NCBI RefSeq assembly: GCF_944391105.1
Contig: NZ_CALXSK010000001.1
Location: 1-64,000 of the forward strand
Direction: 5' to 3'
DNA from: an uncultured Victivallis sp.
Lineage (GTDB): Bacteria > Verrucomicrobiota > Lentisphaeria > Victivallales > Victivallaceae
Length of the DNA: 64,000 bases
The position numbers and the translations under genes were made by a program. The notes under the pieces are model-generated. The model saw only the letters and a program-made list of their open reading frames with translations, was not told the DNA's origin and made no database searches. This document shows, in pieces, positions 52,542-61,709 of this stretch (position 1 is the stretch's first letter; the number at the start of each line of letters is the position of its first letter).

Positions 52542-54551
52542 ATGCATATCCTCAACAATGGAATCGTGGAGATCTCGTTCGACGACCGTGCACGCCTGAT
52601 TTCCCTGCGGAACTCCGCCACCGGCCGGGAGTGGGCCGGCGGCGGCGGACTCTGGCGCATCATCTTTGAACACGGCAGGGTGCAGGAAGAGGAGATGACG
52701 GCGGAATCCGCCCGGGAGATTTCGGTTTCCCGCGAAGCGGAGACACTGCGGCTGCGCTGGAGCGGGATGCAGTGCGCAGCGGGCTCCTTCGACTTCCGCA
52801 TCGAGGCGGTTGTCCGTCTGGAAGGAACGCAGGTGTGTTTCGATGCCCGGCTTGAAAACCGGACAAAAGACGCGATTCTGCGCGAATTCCAGTTTCCATT
52901 CGTGAAAAACGTGAACCTCGGCCCCGGCACCGAACTCCTGACCTCCGCCGTATGCGACGGCATCCGCTACCGCGATATTCCGGCGTTGCAGGAGTCGTCG
53001 CGTACCGGCTATGTCGGACAGGACAACAAGGCGCTCGAATTCTCCTGTCTCTACCCCGGCCTTGCGGCGGCGAACTGTTTTCTCCTCGCCGAACCGGAAA
53101 ATACGCTTGCTGTGATGAGTCTCGACCCGACTTTCCAATGCACGCTGCATCTGCTGCGTAAACGGGGAGAGGAGATCGATGCGGGAGTCGTAAAGTATCC
53201 GTTCCTGCGCCCCGGCGAAACAACAACCGTAACCGGATACCGCCTCGCCCCCGTCGCGGGAGACTGGCACCGGGCGGCGGATCTCTATCGAAACTGGTGC
53301 GACACCTGGCGTGTGACTTCGGAAAAACCCTCCTCAATCCTCCACTCCAACGGCTGGCATCGACTCATCCTGCGCCACCAGTACGGGAAACAGCTGTTTC
53401 ACTACCGCGACCTGCCGAAGATCCTGAAGTCGGGGCTTGAGGCGGGCATCGATACGCTTTTCCTGTTCGGCTGGCACGAGGGCGGACACGACTCCCGCTA
53501 TCCCGAATACGATTTCGCCGAAGACGAGGGCGGGCACGATGAACTCAAAAAACAGATTGCCGCCTTTCAGGCGAACGGCGGACACGTGATTCTCTACTTC
53601 AACGGACAGCTCATCGACACCGCCACCGACTTCTATGAGAAAACCGGAAAACGAATTTCCGTCAAGCTCCCCTCCGGACGCGAACATACGGAAGTCTATC
53701 CCTTCGGAGGAGACGGAACGGCACTGCGAATTTTCGGCAACAAGGTGTTCGTGACCGCCTGCCCCGGAACAGACGAGTGGCTCGACGTGCTGAAACATCT
53801 GGCCGACCAGGCGATCGAACTCGGTTGCGACGGAGTGTTCTTCGATCAGCTCGGCTACATTTCGCGTCCCTGCTGCGATCCGACCCATGGGCACCGCGTT
53901 CCGTTCATGGAAGTGACCGCCGCCAAGGCGGAGATGATCCGCAAGCTGCGGGAATATGTCAAGCGCCAGCGTCCGGAGATGAGTTTCGGAATCGAATGGT
54001 TCAATGATGTGACCTCCCGACACGTCGATTTTGTCCACAACATCTACGATGACGGCAACCCCGGCCATTACCCGGAGTTCATGCGGTATCTGTTTCCGGA
54101 AGTCGTCATCACCGACCGCGGCATCCGGGACGACACGAACATCGAACGGCGGGTGAACCGGGCGGTTCGTCTCGGACTGCGCAGCGACGTCGAGATTTAC
54201 CGCTGCCGTGCTCTCATCGACGAAACTCCGCATTACAAGGCGTACCTGACGAAGGCGAACGCGTTCCGGGAACGGAATCGCGACCTTGTTCTGAACGGAC
54301 GCTTCCGGGATACGCTCGGAGCCCGGTGCGACAATCCGGCCGTGGAATATTCGGTGTTCGAGGCTCCGGGGCGGCTGGGGGTGATTCTCTGCTCTGCGGA
54401 AACGGCGGAACGGGGAGCGGTCACTGTTCCGGGGGGACGTTTCCGCCGGTTCGACCGGATCACGGCCGGGTCGGTGGACGCAGGTTCGGCGGAACAGATC
54501 CGTTTCGAACTGCCGCCCGACTCCCTGCTTCTGCTCGAATTTGAACGATAA
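52542..54551 (+). CDS. DUF6259-like glycoside hydrolase-fold protein
   Basis: A 669-residue cytosolic protein (no signal peptide). A beta-supersandwich domain (~1-260; LNNGIVEISFDDRARLISLR) resembles those of GH31/GH36 enzymes. A TIM barrel follows, with HSNGWHRLILRHQYGKQLFH, TLFLFGWHEGGHDSRYPEYD, LGCDGVFFDQLGY and FGIEWFNDVTSRHVDF, and a small C-terminal beta domain. The barrel carries Asp and Glu candidates (FFDQ, GIEW) but I cannot assign a catalytic pair. It resembles proteins catalogued as DUF6259 in Lentisphaerota and related phyla, from memory. The start has AAGGAG about nine bases upstream; the frame is open back to 52008, overlapping the IclR gene, which I reject. Confidence 0.82.
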   Translation: MHILNNGIVEISFDDRARLISLRNSATGREWAGGGGLWRIIFEHGRVQEEEMTAESAREISVSREAETLRLRWSGMQCAAGSFDFRIEAVVRLEGTQVCFDARLENRTKDAILREFQFPFVKNVNLGPGTELLTSAVCDGIRYRDIPALQESSRTGYVGQDNKALEFSCLYPGLAAANCFLLAEPENTLAVMSLDPTFQCTLHLLRKRGEEIDAGVVKYPFLRPGETTTVTGYRLAPVAGDWHRAADLYRNWCDTWRVTSEKPSSILHSNGWHRLILRHQYGKQLFHYRDLPKILKSGLEAGIDTLFLFGWHEGGHDSRYPEYDFAEDEGGHDELKKQIAAFQANGGHVILYFNGQLIDTATDFYEKTGKRISVKLPSGREHTEVYPFGGDGTALRIFGNKVFVTACPGTDEWLDVLKHLADQAIELGCDGVFFDQLGYISRPCCDPTHGHRVPFMEVTAAKAEMIRKLREYVKRQRPEMSFGIEWFNDVTSRHVDFVHNIYDDGNPGHYPEFMRYLFPEVVITDRGIRDDTNIERRVNRAVRLGLRSDVEIYRCRALIDETPHYKAYLTKANAFRERNRDLVLNGRFRDTLGARCDNPAVEYSVFEAPGRLGVILCSAETAERGAVTVPGGRFRRFDRITAGSVDAGSAEQIRFELPPDSLLLLEFER

Positions 54552-54616
54552 TTTCGAGGACGGAGTTGAAAAATCCCGCAGTGTCCGCTATACTATGTCA
54601 GAAGCGGAAGGAGCGT

Positions 54617-55315
54617 ATGAAACGGATTCTGACAACTTTGTTTGCCGCGGCACTGCTGACGGAGGCAGTCGCCGTGGAGCGGAAAGCGATCAACCAGATC
54701 AACCCGGATGAGCTTGTCGCAGAGACCCAGCAGGACGTGGCACAGAGCCGGGAGCAGATTGCCTTTGTCTGGTACCTGCCGCTGGAATACTGGCAGGCCA
54801 CGCTCAACCGCAATCTCGATCTCACCCCCGAAGAGAAGGAGCGCATTCTGCGGACGGTGACCGGTCTCACGGTCATCGCCGTCGTCCGGGGGGAGTGTCC
54901 GCAGAGCGGCCCGGTCCGCTACTACAGCCGGAGAGAACTGCAGAAAACCGTGCGGTTCTTTCGGGTTGATGCGAACGGGGAACGGTATCCGCTGCAGCCG
55001 TACCAATCGGTCACAGCCCCGGTCAGAATGCTCATCGGGTCGATCACGCCCGTTCTCGGCGGAACCATCGGCAGCCTCGGCGAGAATCTTCATTTCTTTG
55101 TGTTCAACGACCAGACCGGCAACCGGGAACGGCTGCTGGATCCGGCGCAGCCCGGCGGACTGATCGTCGAGCTTGCGGGAAAGGAGAACAAGCTCCAGGC
55201 TGAATTCGAGTTTCCGTTGAACTCGCTCTACGTTCCGCGCAAGTGCCCGAACGGCAAACCCGCTCACATCAGCTGGCGTTACTGCCCGTGGACCGGGAAA
55301 AAGCTGCCGGAATAA
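54617..55315 (+). CDS. Secreted protein with C-terminal half zinc ribbon
   Basis: A 232-residue protein with a signal peptide (MKRILTTLFAAALLTEAVAV). The body is beta-rich (LTVIAVVRGECPQSGPVRYY, VTAPVRMLIGSITPVLGGTI, ENLHFFVFNDQTGNRERLLD). The tail PRKCPNGKPAHISWRYCPW places two cysteine units (CP and YCPWTGKKLPE) like a degenerate zinc-ribbon or rubredoxin knuckle. AAGGAG lies six bases ahead of ATG 54617; an in-frame ATG at 54566 lacks a signal sequence. A 10-bp inverted repeat (55295-55329) spans the stop codon. Function unknown. Confidence 0.78.
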   Translation: MKRILTTLFAAALLTEAVAVERKAINQINPDELVAETQQDVAQSREQIAFVWYLPLEYWQATLNRNLDLTPEEKERILRTVTGLTVIAVVRGECPQSGPVRYYSRRELQKTVRFFRVDANGERYPLQPYQSVTAPVRMLIGSITPVLGGTIGSLGENLHFFVFNDQTGNRERLLDPAQPGGLIVELAGKENKLQAEFEFPLNSLYVPRKCPNGKPAHISWRYCPWTGKKLPE

Positions 55316-55456
55316 TGCCGCTTTTTCCCCGCCGGTTCCCGCCCCGCCCCAAACGGCACGCATATTCTCACGTTGCATCCGGAGAATTGATGAATGGTCT
55401 TCATTCCTGACAGGCATCCGTTTTCCGGAAATCGCGTTTTTTTCCGGGAAACGCCG

Positions 55457-55485
55457 TTGACTTTCCCCGTCATTCGCGGTATTTT
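55457..55485 (+). promoter_or_regulatory. Candidate promoter of the zinc-ribbon membrane protein
   Basis: TTGACT (55457-55462), 17-bp spacer, TATTTT (55480-55485), 30 bp ahead of the ATG. Confidence 0.6.
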
Positions 55486-55514
55486 ATGCGGATAACAACC
55501 GCGGAGAATACGAT

Positions 55515-56738
55515 ATGCCCGATGCCGAACGGCTCAATCGCTGCCCGCGCTGCGGCAGCCGGTGCGAAAACATCAAAGTCTGCAAGATCCTCCGGATCAC
55601 CTGCCTGATCGCAGCGGTCGACTGGCGGGAAGCCATGATCGCCGGGTGTCCCGAATGCCTGCGGAGGGAACTGAAAAAACTTCTGTGGAACTCTCTTCTC
55701 CCGGCCAATCTGCTCTGGCCGTTCTTCGTCCTCCCGGCAACACTCCTCGCCCGGAAATCCCTGAATAAGCCCGGACATTCACCGGAATGGCGGACCCTCG
55801 TCGAAGGGGTCGAGCGCAACGAAGCTGAAATCGCGGCCAACGCGGCACAAAACCCGGCTTTCCCGGCCAGTCCCCTCCCGGCAGCGACCAACACGCGGCA
55901 TGGCCACGGCACGCCTTACCGTACGCCGGACGGCAAGTGCGGCAAAGGGTTCCTCCTTGCGGCGGTGGCGTGGGCGCTCTTCGTGCTTCCCGCCCTGGGG
56001 TTTCTCTATGCGCTGGTGAACTTTTTCGTCCCGTACATTGCAGTCGTCATCGCTGCGCTCTTCGTCTTTGCGGCGCTGAACGGCTGCGGCATCGCATTGC
56101 TCGCAAAATGGTGCGGCTGCCACTCCAGAAGGATGGAATGCCTCGCGGCGTTCGCACTTGGAGTCTGGTCGGTTTATCTCGCCTGGGTCGGATGGATCTG
56201 GATTCTGAACGACTTCTGGAGTCTCGGACTCATCTTCGACCCGCTGCGGCTCGGACGCGTGATCGGATTTCTCGCGGAAGACGGCATCCGCGGCATGGGG
56301 GAGCGGCTTGTCGGCGCCTGGGAGTGGTACGGCTACTGGGCGCTGGAAGCGCTCGTGCTCATTCTCACTCCTGTGGCCATCGTCCGAAAACCGCGCACGC
56401 CGGAGCTGCGCTGCGATCGCTGCGGCCGGGAACTCACACACTTTTTCTCGCTGCGGCAGCGGGCTCTCCCGCCGGATCCGCTGCGACTTCGCGAAGAGCT
56501 CGAACGCGGCACGTTCACGGAATTCGAAGCTCTGCCGTTGCGCAACGGCAACAGCTACCTGGAAACCGAAATTCTTCACTGCCCCGATTGTCGGGATGAC
56601 TATGTCGCGCGAACCGTGGCCGTGGCCGAGCGCATCGATTCCAGCTGCCGCCCCTCCGCCATCCGGGTGCTGTTCGCACCTCCCGTCCACCTGGGGGCCC
56701 GCGAAACAGCGGAACTCTCCCGGCGGCGTCGGCAATAG
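55515..56738 (+). CDS. Membrane protein with N- and C-terminal zinc-ribbon motifs
   Basis: A 407-residue protein. The N terminus has a CPRCGSRC knuckle and later CPEC, a four-cysteine zinc ribbon split by ~35 residues. A hydrophobic segment follows (LLWPFFVLPATLLA). The middle contains about five transmembrane helices (FLLAAVAWALFVLPALGFLY, FVPYIAVVIAALFVFAAL). A second CDRCGREL and CPDC pair lies at ~300-360 in the cytosol. GGAG is nine bases before the ATG. No family recognised; zinc-ribbon membrane proteins often act as regulators or assembly factors, which is only a guess here. It converges on the gene at 56746 with a 7-bp gap. Confidence 0.78.
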   Translation: MPDAERLNRCPRCGSRCENIKVCKILRITCLIAAVDWREAMIAGCPECLRRELKKLLWNSLLPANLLWPFFVLPATLLARKSLNKPGHSPEWRTLVEGVERNEAEIAANAAQNPAFPASPLPAATNTRHGHGTPYRTPDGKCGKGFLLAAVAWALFVLPALGFLYALVNFFVPYIAVVIAALFVFAALNGCGIALLAKWCGCHSRRMECLAAFALGVWSVYLAWVGWIWILNDFWSLGLIFDPLRLGRVIGFLAEDGIRGMGERLVGAWEWYGYWALEALVLILTPVAIVRKPRTPELRCDRCGRELTHFFSLRQRALPPDPLRLREELERGTFTEFEALPLRNGNSYLETEILHCPDCRDDYVARTVAVAERIDSSCRPSAIRVLFAPPVHLGARETAELSRRRRQ

Positions 56739-56745
56739 AGCGGAT

Positions 56746-58380
56746 TTACTGCGCTCCGCGCCTCCCCGATGGCAACAACGGCCGGAACGTCTCAAGTCCG
56801 CTCGTTACAAGCATTTCAAGAACAGCATCGAGATTGTCGCGGTCAACGGGAAGAAGATTCGCCGTTTCCCCTCGCGCGACTCTCACAGCATCGTCCTCCG
56901 GCGACCGGAGCTCTTCCGGAAGCAGTGAGGCGAGATCGAGATGGTCGCGTTTGAGTGCGGCAATCCCGGCTCCGAGCAGCCTCCCGTCGCGGATCGCCTC
57001 GAACGCTTCGTGGAACTCCATCGCGGTGATCTCCGTCACGAAAATCGCTGGACGCTCCTCTTTCGGGCGCTGCCATAACGCTGTACCGGTCCATGCTTTC
57101 CAGCCTGCGCTGAACGAAAAGAATGCAGCCGCGTCCCCGACTTTTCCGAACGACGCATCCAGCGCGGCGGAAGTCAGTCCGTCCGCGAAAAAGACCGGCG
57201 TCACGCCGGCGGCCTCGGCCTGTTCCCGGAGCGGCCCGGTCACAATCTCCGCCGCCTCGTCATATTCCGTCGAACGGCCGAAACGCTCCGAAACGCCGAT
57301 GACGACCCGCTTACCTGCGCAATGCTTCTTCATAACCTGAACGAGAAACGGGATTTTCGGCACATGGCTGCGCAGGAGCTGGCGTCTCACCTCCCATTGG
57401 TAGCCGTTCATCTCCAGAAGCCGGTCGAAACTTCTGCGCTCAGGACTCCGGAGCCCGAGCAGATCAAGCAGAATCGAAACATACCTCGAGGTATAAACCG
57501 TCACGATCGCCGCCCATGGAATCCACTCGGGGAACAATTCGCACAACCCGGTCACAGCCAGGAGCAGATAAAGCAGATACCTCGTTACCAACCGGTTGCG
57601 TGCAGCTACGGCAGCTTCTCGCTCCTGCGGAGACGGCTCTCCCGGATTCGGAATCGCCGCCTCCATCCGGATCCTCCACGGATTGGCAAAACACTGCACG
57701 ATCCGGTTTGCGGAACGCAGCGCGATCCAACCGAACAGCGCCTGAGCGAACGTCACGTAACGCGCGCCCGCCAGACCGACCGCAATCCAGAATGTGACCA
57801 GCCCGAAGTAAGTCGTCAGAAATAAATAGAGCCGGACCGGAGTCGTGAGCTTCCGCACAGGGCGCCAGAGCGGTTTGCGCAGCGGCTTCCCTGGACTGCG
57901 GTCGAACTCTTCCAGCAGAGAATCGTCCCAGTCGTGCCCCTGCGGAGACCAGTCGCCGGAAGCGGCGGCGCGACCATCGCCGCCGCGCACAATGAGTTTT
58001 TTCTCCACAAGGTCGGCTGCCGCCACGATTTCGCCGTCGGCCTCGAGCCGGACCCGCCTGCCGTCCGGCGCCCAGACAAAACGGAAACAGCGGAAACGCC
58101 GCCCCGCCTCCTCCCGCGTGAACACCTGCACCCGGTCGAAAGGAGGCTCGGGGAACGTACAGCTGCACGCCTCAAGCCAGATTCCCGCCGCATCGACCCG
58201 CAGCCGCAGCAACGGCGGATTCCCGGATTCATATCCGAACCCGTTCGGGAAACCATAGACTGTCACGGGTTTCAAGGCGTTCCAGTGAAACGGCTCTTCA
58301 CCGCAGAGGGAGAAAACCATCTCCGCATCCGCCCCGCTGCCGCCACAGAAATAAAACAGCATGCACCCGAGCCGATCCAC
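56746..58380 (-). CDS. Large membrane protein of unknown function
   Basis: A 544-residue protein that starts with GTG at 58380, supported by GGGAGG five bases upstream. Residues 1-160 look like a soluble beta domain (VTVYGFPNGFGYESGNPPLL, WLEACSCTFPEPPFDRVQVF). The middle has about four transmembrane stretches (LYLFLTTYFGLVTFWIAVGL, TRYLLYLLLAVTGLCELF). The C-terminal ~200 residues are soluble (RVVIGVSERFGRSTEYDEAA, AIFVTEITAMEFHEAFEAIR). I recognise no domain. It starts 21 bp after the GT9 gene, so it is probably co-expressed with an LPS glycosyltransferase, which hints at an envelope role. Confidence 0.75.
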   Translation of the reverse strand: MDRLGCMLFYFCGGSGADAEMVFSLCGEEPFHWNALKPVTVYGFPNGFGYESGNPPLLRLRVDAAGIWLEACSCTFPEPPFDRVQVFTREEAGRRFRCFRFVWAPDGRRVRLEADGEIVAAADLVEKKLIVRGGDGRAAASGDWSPQGHDWDDSLLEEFDRSPGKPLRKPLWRPVRKLTTPVRLYLFLTTYFGLVTFWIAVGLAGARYVTFAQALFGWIALRSANRIVQCFANPWRIRMEAAIPNPGEPSPQEREAAVAARNRLVTRYLLYLLLAVTGLCELFPEWIPWAAIVTVYTSRYVSILLDLLGLRSPERRSFDRLLEMNGYQWEVRRQLLRSHVPKIPFLVQVMKKHCAGKRVVIGVSERFGRSTEYDEAAEIVTGPLREQAEAAGVTPVFFADGLTSAALDASFGKVGDAAAFFSFSAGWKAWTGTALWQRPKEERPAIFVTEITAMEFHEAFEAIRDGRLLGAGIAALKRDHLDLASLLPEELRSPEDDAVRVARGETANLLPVDRDNLDAVLEMLVTSGLETFRPLLPSGRRGAQ

Positions 58381-58401
58381 TTGAGCCTCCCGCAGCCGGT
58401 G

Positions 58402-59544
58402 CTACTTCGCAGCGGCTTTCCGCACCCGGCAGGTTGTTTCCGCTACGATCGCATCCATCTCGGCGATCACCATCGCAGGCGTGATCGCCCGGATGCACTT
58501 CTGCGTTCCCAAAGGGCATTCCCGGCGGAAGCAGGGAGAACACTCCTGCTTCTCATAGAGCAGCCGCCAGTTTGCACCGATCGGACCGGTCGCGGTATAG
58601 TCGGTCGGACCGAACACCGCAACTCCCGGCCGTCCCAGCGCGGCCGAGAGGTGCATGATCCCCGAATCGTTCGCCACAGTGAGCAACGAATTCCTCAGAA
58701 GATGCATGAGTTCGATCAGGGAAGTCCGCCCGGACAGATTGTACGCCTTGCGCACATCCAGCCCGGCGATGACCTCGTCGCCGATCGCACGCTCGGACTC
58801 CGAACCGAGCACCACTGCGATCCCTCCCTGTGAAATCCAGTGAGCGGCCACTTCACGGAAGCATTCGCCCGGCCACCGCTTCGCCGCACCATAGGCCGCT
58901 CCCGAGGCGATCGTCAGCAATTTCGGATGTCCGCAGAGCGCCGTGATCGGAGCTGGCAGCTCGTCCACCTCGGGCGTCAGCCGGAATTCCGGCAGCGCGC
59001 CGTCCCAGGCGGGGGCGCCGAGAGCGGAAGCGATTGCAAGATAGCGGTTCGCATGGTGGATCTCCGCCGGCGCCCGATCCGGCCGGGGTGGAAACGCGAA
59101 AGCGCGGCGCAGCAGAAACGACCGGCAGCGCGCCTTCGCACCGTAGAGATTCGGAACGCCGGCCAGATACATCGTCAACGCATCGCGGAACGAGTTGTTG
59201 AACAGCACTCCGATCCCGAACCGCTGCCGCCTGAGCGCGAGAAACTCTTCACGGCTCCACGCCTTGTGCACCTGTTCCAGACCGAGCACGCCGTCCACAA
59301 ACGGCAGCGCATGATAGAGCGCCCTCTGCCCGGCCGGCGCGAGGCAGTAAAGTGCGCAACTCTCCGGAACGATCTTCCGCAGCTGCCCGAGCGCAGGCAG
59401 CGCCATCACCGCGTCGCCGAGATGGTTCGGCATACGCACGACCATCCCGTTGCGCCACTGGTCGTGACGGAGCGGAATCACCTTGAACTGCGGCGACGGG
59501 AAATCCCGCCGGATATCCAGAAAATGAACCGGGCGCGCCTCCAT
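58402..59544 (-). CDS. GT9-family glycosyltransferase (heptosyltransferase II-like)
   Basis: A 380-residue peripheral inner-membrane enzyme. MVVRMPNHLGDAVMALPALGQL matches the N-terminal NxLGD-type loop of ADP-heptose:LPS heptosyltransferases. Further family features are IASGAAYGAAKRWPGE, LSGRTSLIELMHLLRNS and VANDSGIMHLSAALGRPGVAVFGPTDY. It probably transfers heptose or a related sugar to the LPS core. A C-terminal cysteine group (CSPCFRRECPLGTQKC) matches the cysteine-rich tail of many WaaF homologues. AAGGAG lies ten bases before the ATG. Divergent from mreB. Confidence 0.93.
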   Translation of the reverse strand: MEARPVHFLDIRRDFPSPQFKVIPLRHDQWRNGMVVRMPNHLGDAVMALPALGQLRKIVPESCALYCLAPAGQRALYHALPFVDGVLGLEQVHKAWSREEFLALRRQRFGIGVLFNNSFRDALTMYLAGVPNLYGAKARCRSFLLRRAFAFPPRPDRAPAEIHHANRYLAIASALGAPAWDGALPEFRLTPEVDELPAPITALCGHPKLLTIASGAAYGAAKRWPGECFREVAAHWISQGGIAVVLGSESERAIGDEVIAGLDVRKAYNLSGRTSLIELMHLLRNSLLTVANDSGIMHLSAALGRPGVAVFGPTDYTATGPIGANWRLLYEKQECSPCFRRECPLGTQKCIRAITPAMVIAEMDAIVAETTCRVRKAAAK

Positions 59545-59767
59545 ATTGCGCGATCTCCTTCAATAATGGAAAAAGAAAACAACATTTGTTTTGCCGGGGT
59601 AAAATACCATGAAACAAAGTGTTTTTCAATCTCCCGGCCGAAAATCTGCGCACTTTTGCAAGAAAATCCAAGTTTGTGCTTGCATTTTCCGGCAAAACAA
59701 GGTTTATTATATTAATTGAGAATTATTTTGTGTGTCAAATTTCCATACAATTCAGGATACAGGTTCG

Positions 59768-60793
59768 ATGAGCACTCAATGCGTGGCAAAACTTTTCTCG
59801 ACCCACATCGGAATTGACCTCGGTACTGCAAACTGCCTGGTCTACGTGCGGGATCTCGGGATCGTTCTGAACGAGCCGTCCGTCGTTGCCATCAAAGAGA
59901 GCACCCACGAAGTGCTGAACGTCGGCAGCGAAGCCAAGAGCATGCTCGGAAAATGCCCGGGCAACATCCGCGCGATCCGCCCGATGAAAGACGGCGTCAT
60001 CGCAGATTTCGAGATCACGGAGGAGATGCTCCGCTATTTTATCCAGAAGGCGATCCGTTATGTGCCGTGGCGCAAGCGGCTGCTGAGCCCCCGTGTTCTT
60101 GTGGCCGTCCCCTCCGGCATCACCGAGGTGGAAAAACGGGCCGTCAAGGATTCGGCCAAACGGGCCGGAGCCGGCGAAGTCGTGCTCATCGAAGAACCGA
60201 TGGCCGCCGCAGTCGGCGTCGGACTGCCCGTTGCGGAACCCGCCGGCAGCATGATCGTCGACATCGGCGGCGGGACAACTGAAGTGGCGGTGATTTCGCT
60301 CTCCGGCATCGTCGGAGCCAAAAGCGTGCGGGTCGGCGGCGATGAACTCGACTCGGCGATCACTCAGCACCTGCGCAAAGTCTACAACCTCATGATCGGG
60401 GAGCTGACCGCTGAACAGATCAAGATCCGGATCGGCAGCGCCTATCCGGTCAAGGATGACGAAAGTCTTGAAGTCAAAGGTCTCGATCTGGTTTCCCGCG
60501 TGCCGAAAACCGTCCGGATCACCGCGGCGGAGATCCGCATGGCGCTCCAGGAACCGGTCACGACGATCATCGAGGCGGTCCGGGCAACGCTGGAACGGTG
60601 TCCTCCCGACCTCGCTGCGGATCTCATCGACCGAGGGATCATGCTCGCAGGCGGTGGCGCCATGCTGAGCGGTCTCGATAAACTTTTAACCGAAGAAACG
60701 GGGTTGCCCGTGTTCGTTTCCGAGGAACCGCTCAACGCGGTGGCCAAGGGAACCGGTGTCATGCTCCAGGAAGACAGCATCTGGTCTGCGTAA
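59768..60793 (+). CDS. mreB: Rod shape-determining protein MreB
   Basis: A 341-residue bacterial actin. Phosphate-1 motif IGIDLGTANCLVYV, phosphate-2 IVDIGGGTTEVAVISL and adenosine motif IMLAGGGAMLSG are present, as are the family features NEPSVVAI and VAVPSGITEVEKRAV. MreB forms membrane-bound filaments directing lateral cell-wall synthesis. ATG 59768 gives the usual N terminus (MSTQCVAKLFSTHIGIDLGT); a GTG at 59732 would add 12 residues. The usual partners mreC and mreD do not follow; instead a DUF2156 gene starts 2 bp after the stop. AT-rich DNA at 59680-59714 (TTGCAT ... TATTAT) may hold the promoter. Confidence 0.96.
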   Translation: MSTQCVAKLFSTHIGIDLGTANCLVYVRDLGIVLNEPSVVAIKESTHEVLNVGSEAKSMLGKCPGNIRAIRPMKDGVIADFEITEEMLRYFIQKAIRYVPWRKRLLSPRVLVAVPSGITEVEKRAVKDSAKRAGAGEVVLIEEPMAAAVGVGLPVAEPAGSMIVDIGGGTTEVAVISLSGIVGAKSVRVGGDELDSAITQHLRKVYNLMIGELTAEQIKIRIGSAYPVKDDESLEVKGLDLVSRVPKTVRITAAEIRMALQEPVTTIIEAVRATLERCPPDLAADLIDRGIMLAGGGAMLSGLDKLLTEETGLPVFVSEEPLNAVAKGTGVMLQEDSIWSA

Positions 60794-60795
60794 GA

Positions 60796-61692
60796 ATGAA
60801 AATTGATCTGAACTCTCTGCGTCCCGTAGAACTCTCTGACCGTGAACTCTTTGAATCGAAACTTGCGGAACTCTCTTCTCAGAGTTGCGAATGCAGTTTC
60901 GCGAATCTGTTCATGTACCAGCAGCCATACGGAATTGAATTTGTCGAACACGACGGGCGCATCGTCGTCTATGAACGGGTGAGCCGGACGATCCACTATC
61001 CGATCGGCCGCTGGACCATGCCGGAAGAGTTGCGGAAGATTTCCGACGCGTTCGTCGAGGCGGGACTCACCGACGGGGGAATCTACGATGTTCCGGAGGA
61101 GTTTCTCGACCGTCATCCCGATTGCGACCAGTTCTTCGAGCTGGAGTACGACGAGGGGGCGATTGACTATCTCTATTCCATCGAGAAGATCGCGACTTTC
61201 TCCGGTCCGAAACTCCGGAAAAAGCACAATCTGGTCAAGCAGTTCCAGACCAACTGGCCTTATGCCGAGGTGCGGGAGATCACCCGGGAGGAGCTTCCCG
61301 CCGCCGCGAAGCTCGCACGGGAGCTGAATTCGCGCCTTCCTCCGTGTGAATTCCTTGAGGAGGAGGAGCTTGCGATGAACCGTGCATGGGAGAACTTCGA
61401 CGAACTCAAGCTCGGCGGGATCATCCTCTACGCGGAACCGGGGTATGCGGCAGGATTCTCGGTTTACAGCATGCTCTCTCCGGATACGGTGGACATCCAC
61501 TTTGAAAAGGCGGATCACTCCGCAAAGGGAGCTCCTCAGACGCTCACCTGGCAGCTCGCGATCAAGCTGCGCAACAAGGCGAAATTCATGAACCGCGAAC
61601 AGGATATGAACGAAGAGTCATTGCGTCATGCGAAACGTTCGCTCGACCCGGAACGGTTCTTCAAGCGCTACTTCCTGCGCGGAATCAACTGA
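60796..61692 (+). CDS. DUF2156 (phosphatidylglycerol lysyltransferase C-terminal-like) protein
   Basis: A 298-residue cytosolic protein with the tandem GNAT-like fold of DUF2156. Family landmarks: ECSFANLFMYQQPYGIEF, DYLYSIEKIATFSGPKLRKK followed by HNLVKQF, GFSVYSMLSPDTVDIHFEKA and MNREQDMNEESLRHAKRSL. In MprF this domain transfers lysine from tRNA to phosphatidylglycerol; stand-alone versions lack the flippase and may modify another acceptor. The start lies 2 bp after mreB, so it is translated with it. Substrate unknown. Confidence 0.9.
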   Translation: MKIDLNSLRPVELSDRELFESKLAELSSQSCECSFANLFMYQQPYGIEFVEHDGRIVVYERVSRTIHYPIGRWTMPEELRKISDAFVEAGLTDGGIYDVPEEFLDRHPDCDQFFELEYDEGAIDYLYSIEKIATFSGPKLRKKHNLVKQFQTNWPYAEVREITREELPAAAKLARELNSRLPPCEFLEEEELAMNRAWENFDELKLGGIILYAEPGYAAGFSVYSMLSPDTVDIHFEKADHSAKGAPQTLTWQLAIKLRNKAKFMNREQDMNEESLRHAKRSLDPERFFKRYFLRGIN

Positions 61693-61709
61693 TCGAAAGG
61701 CACTGCGCC

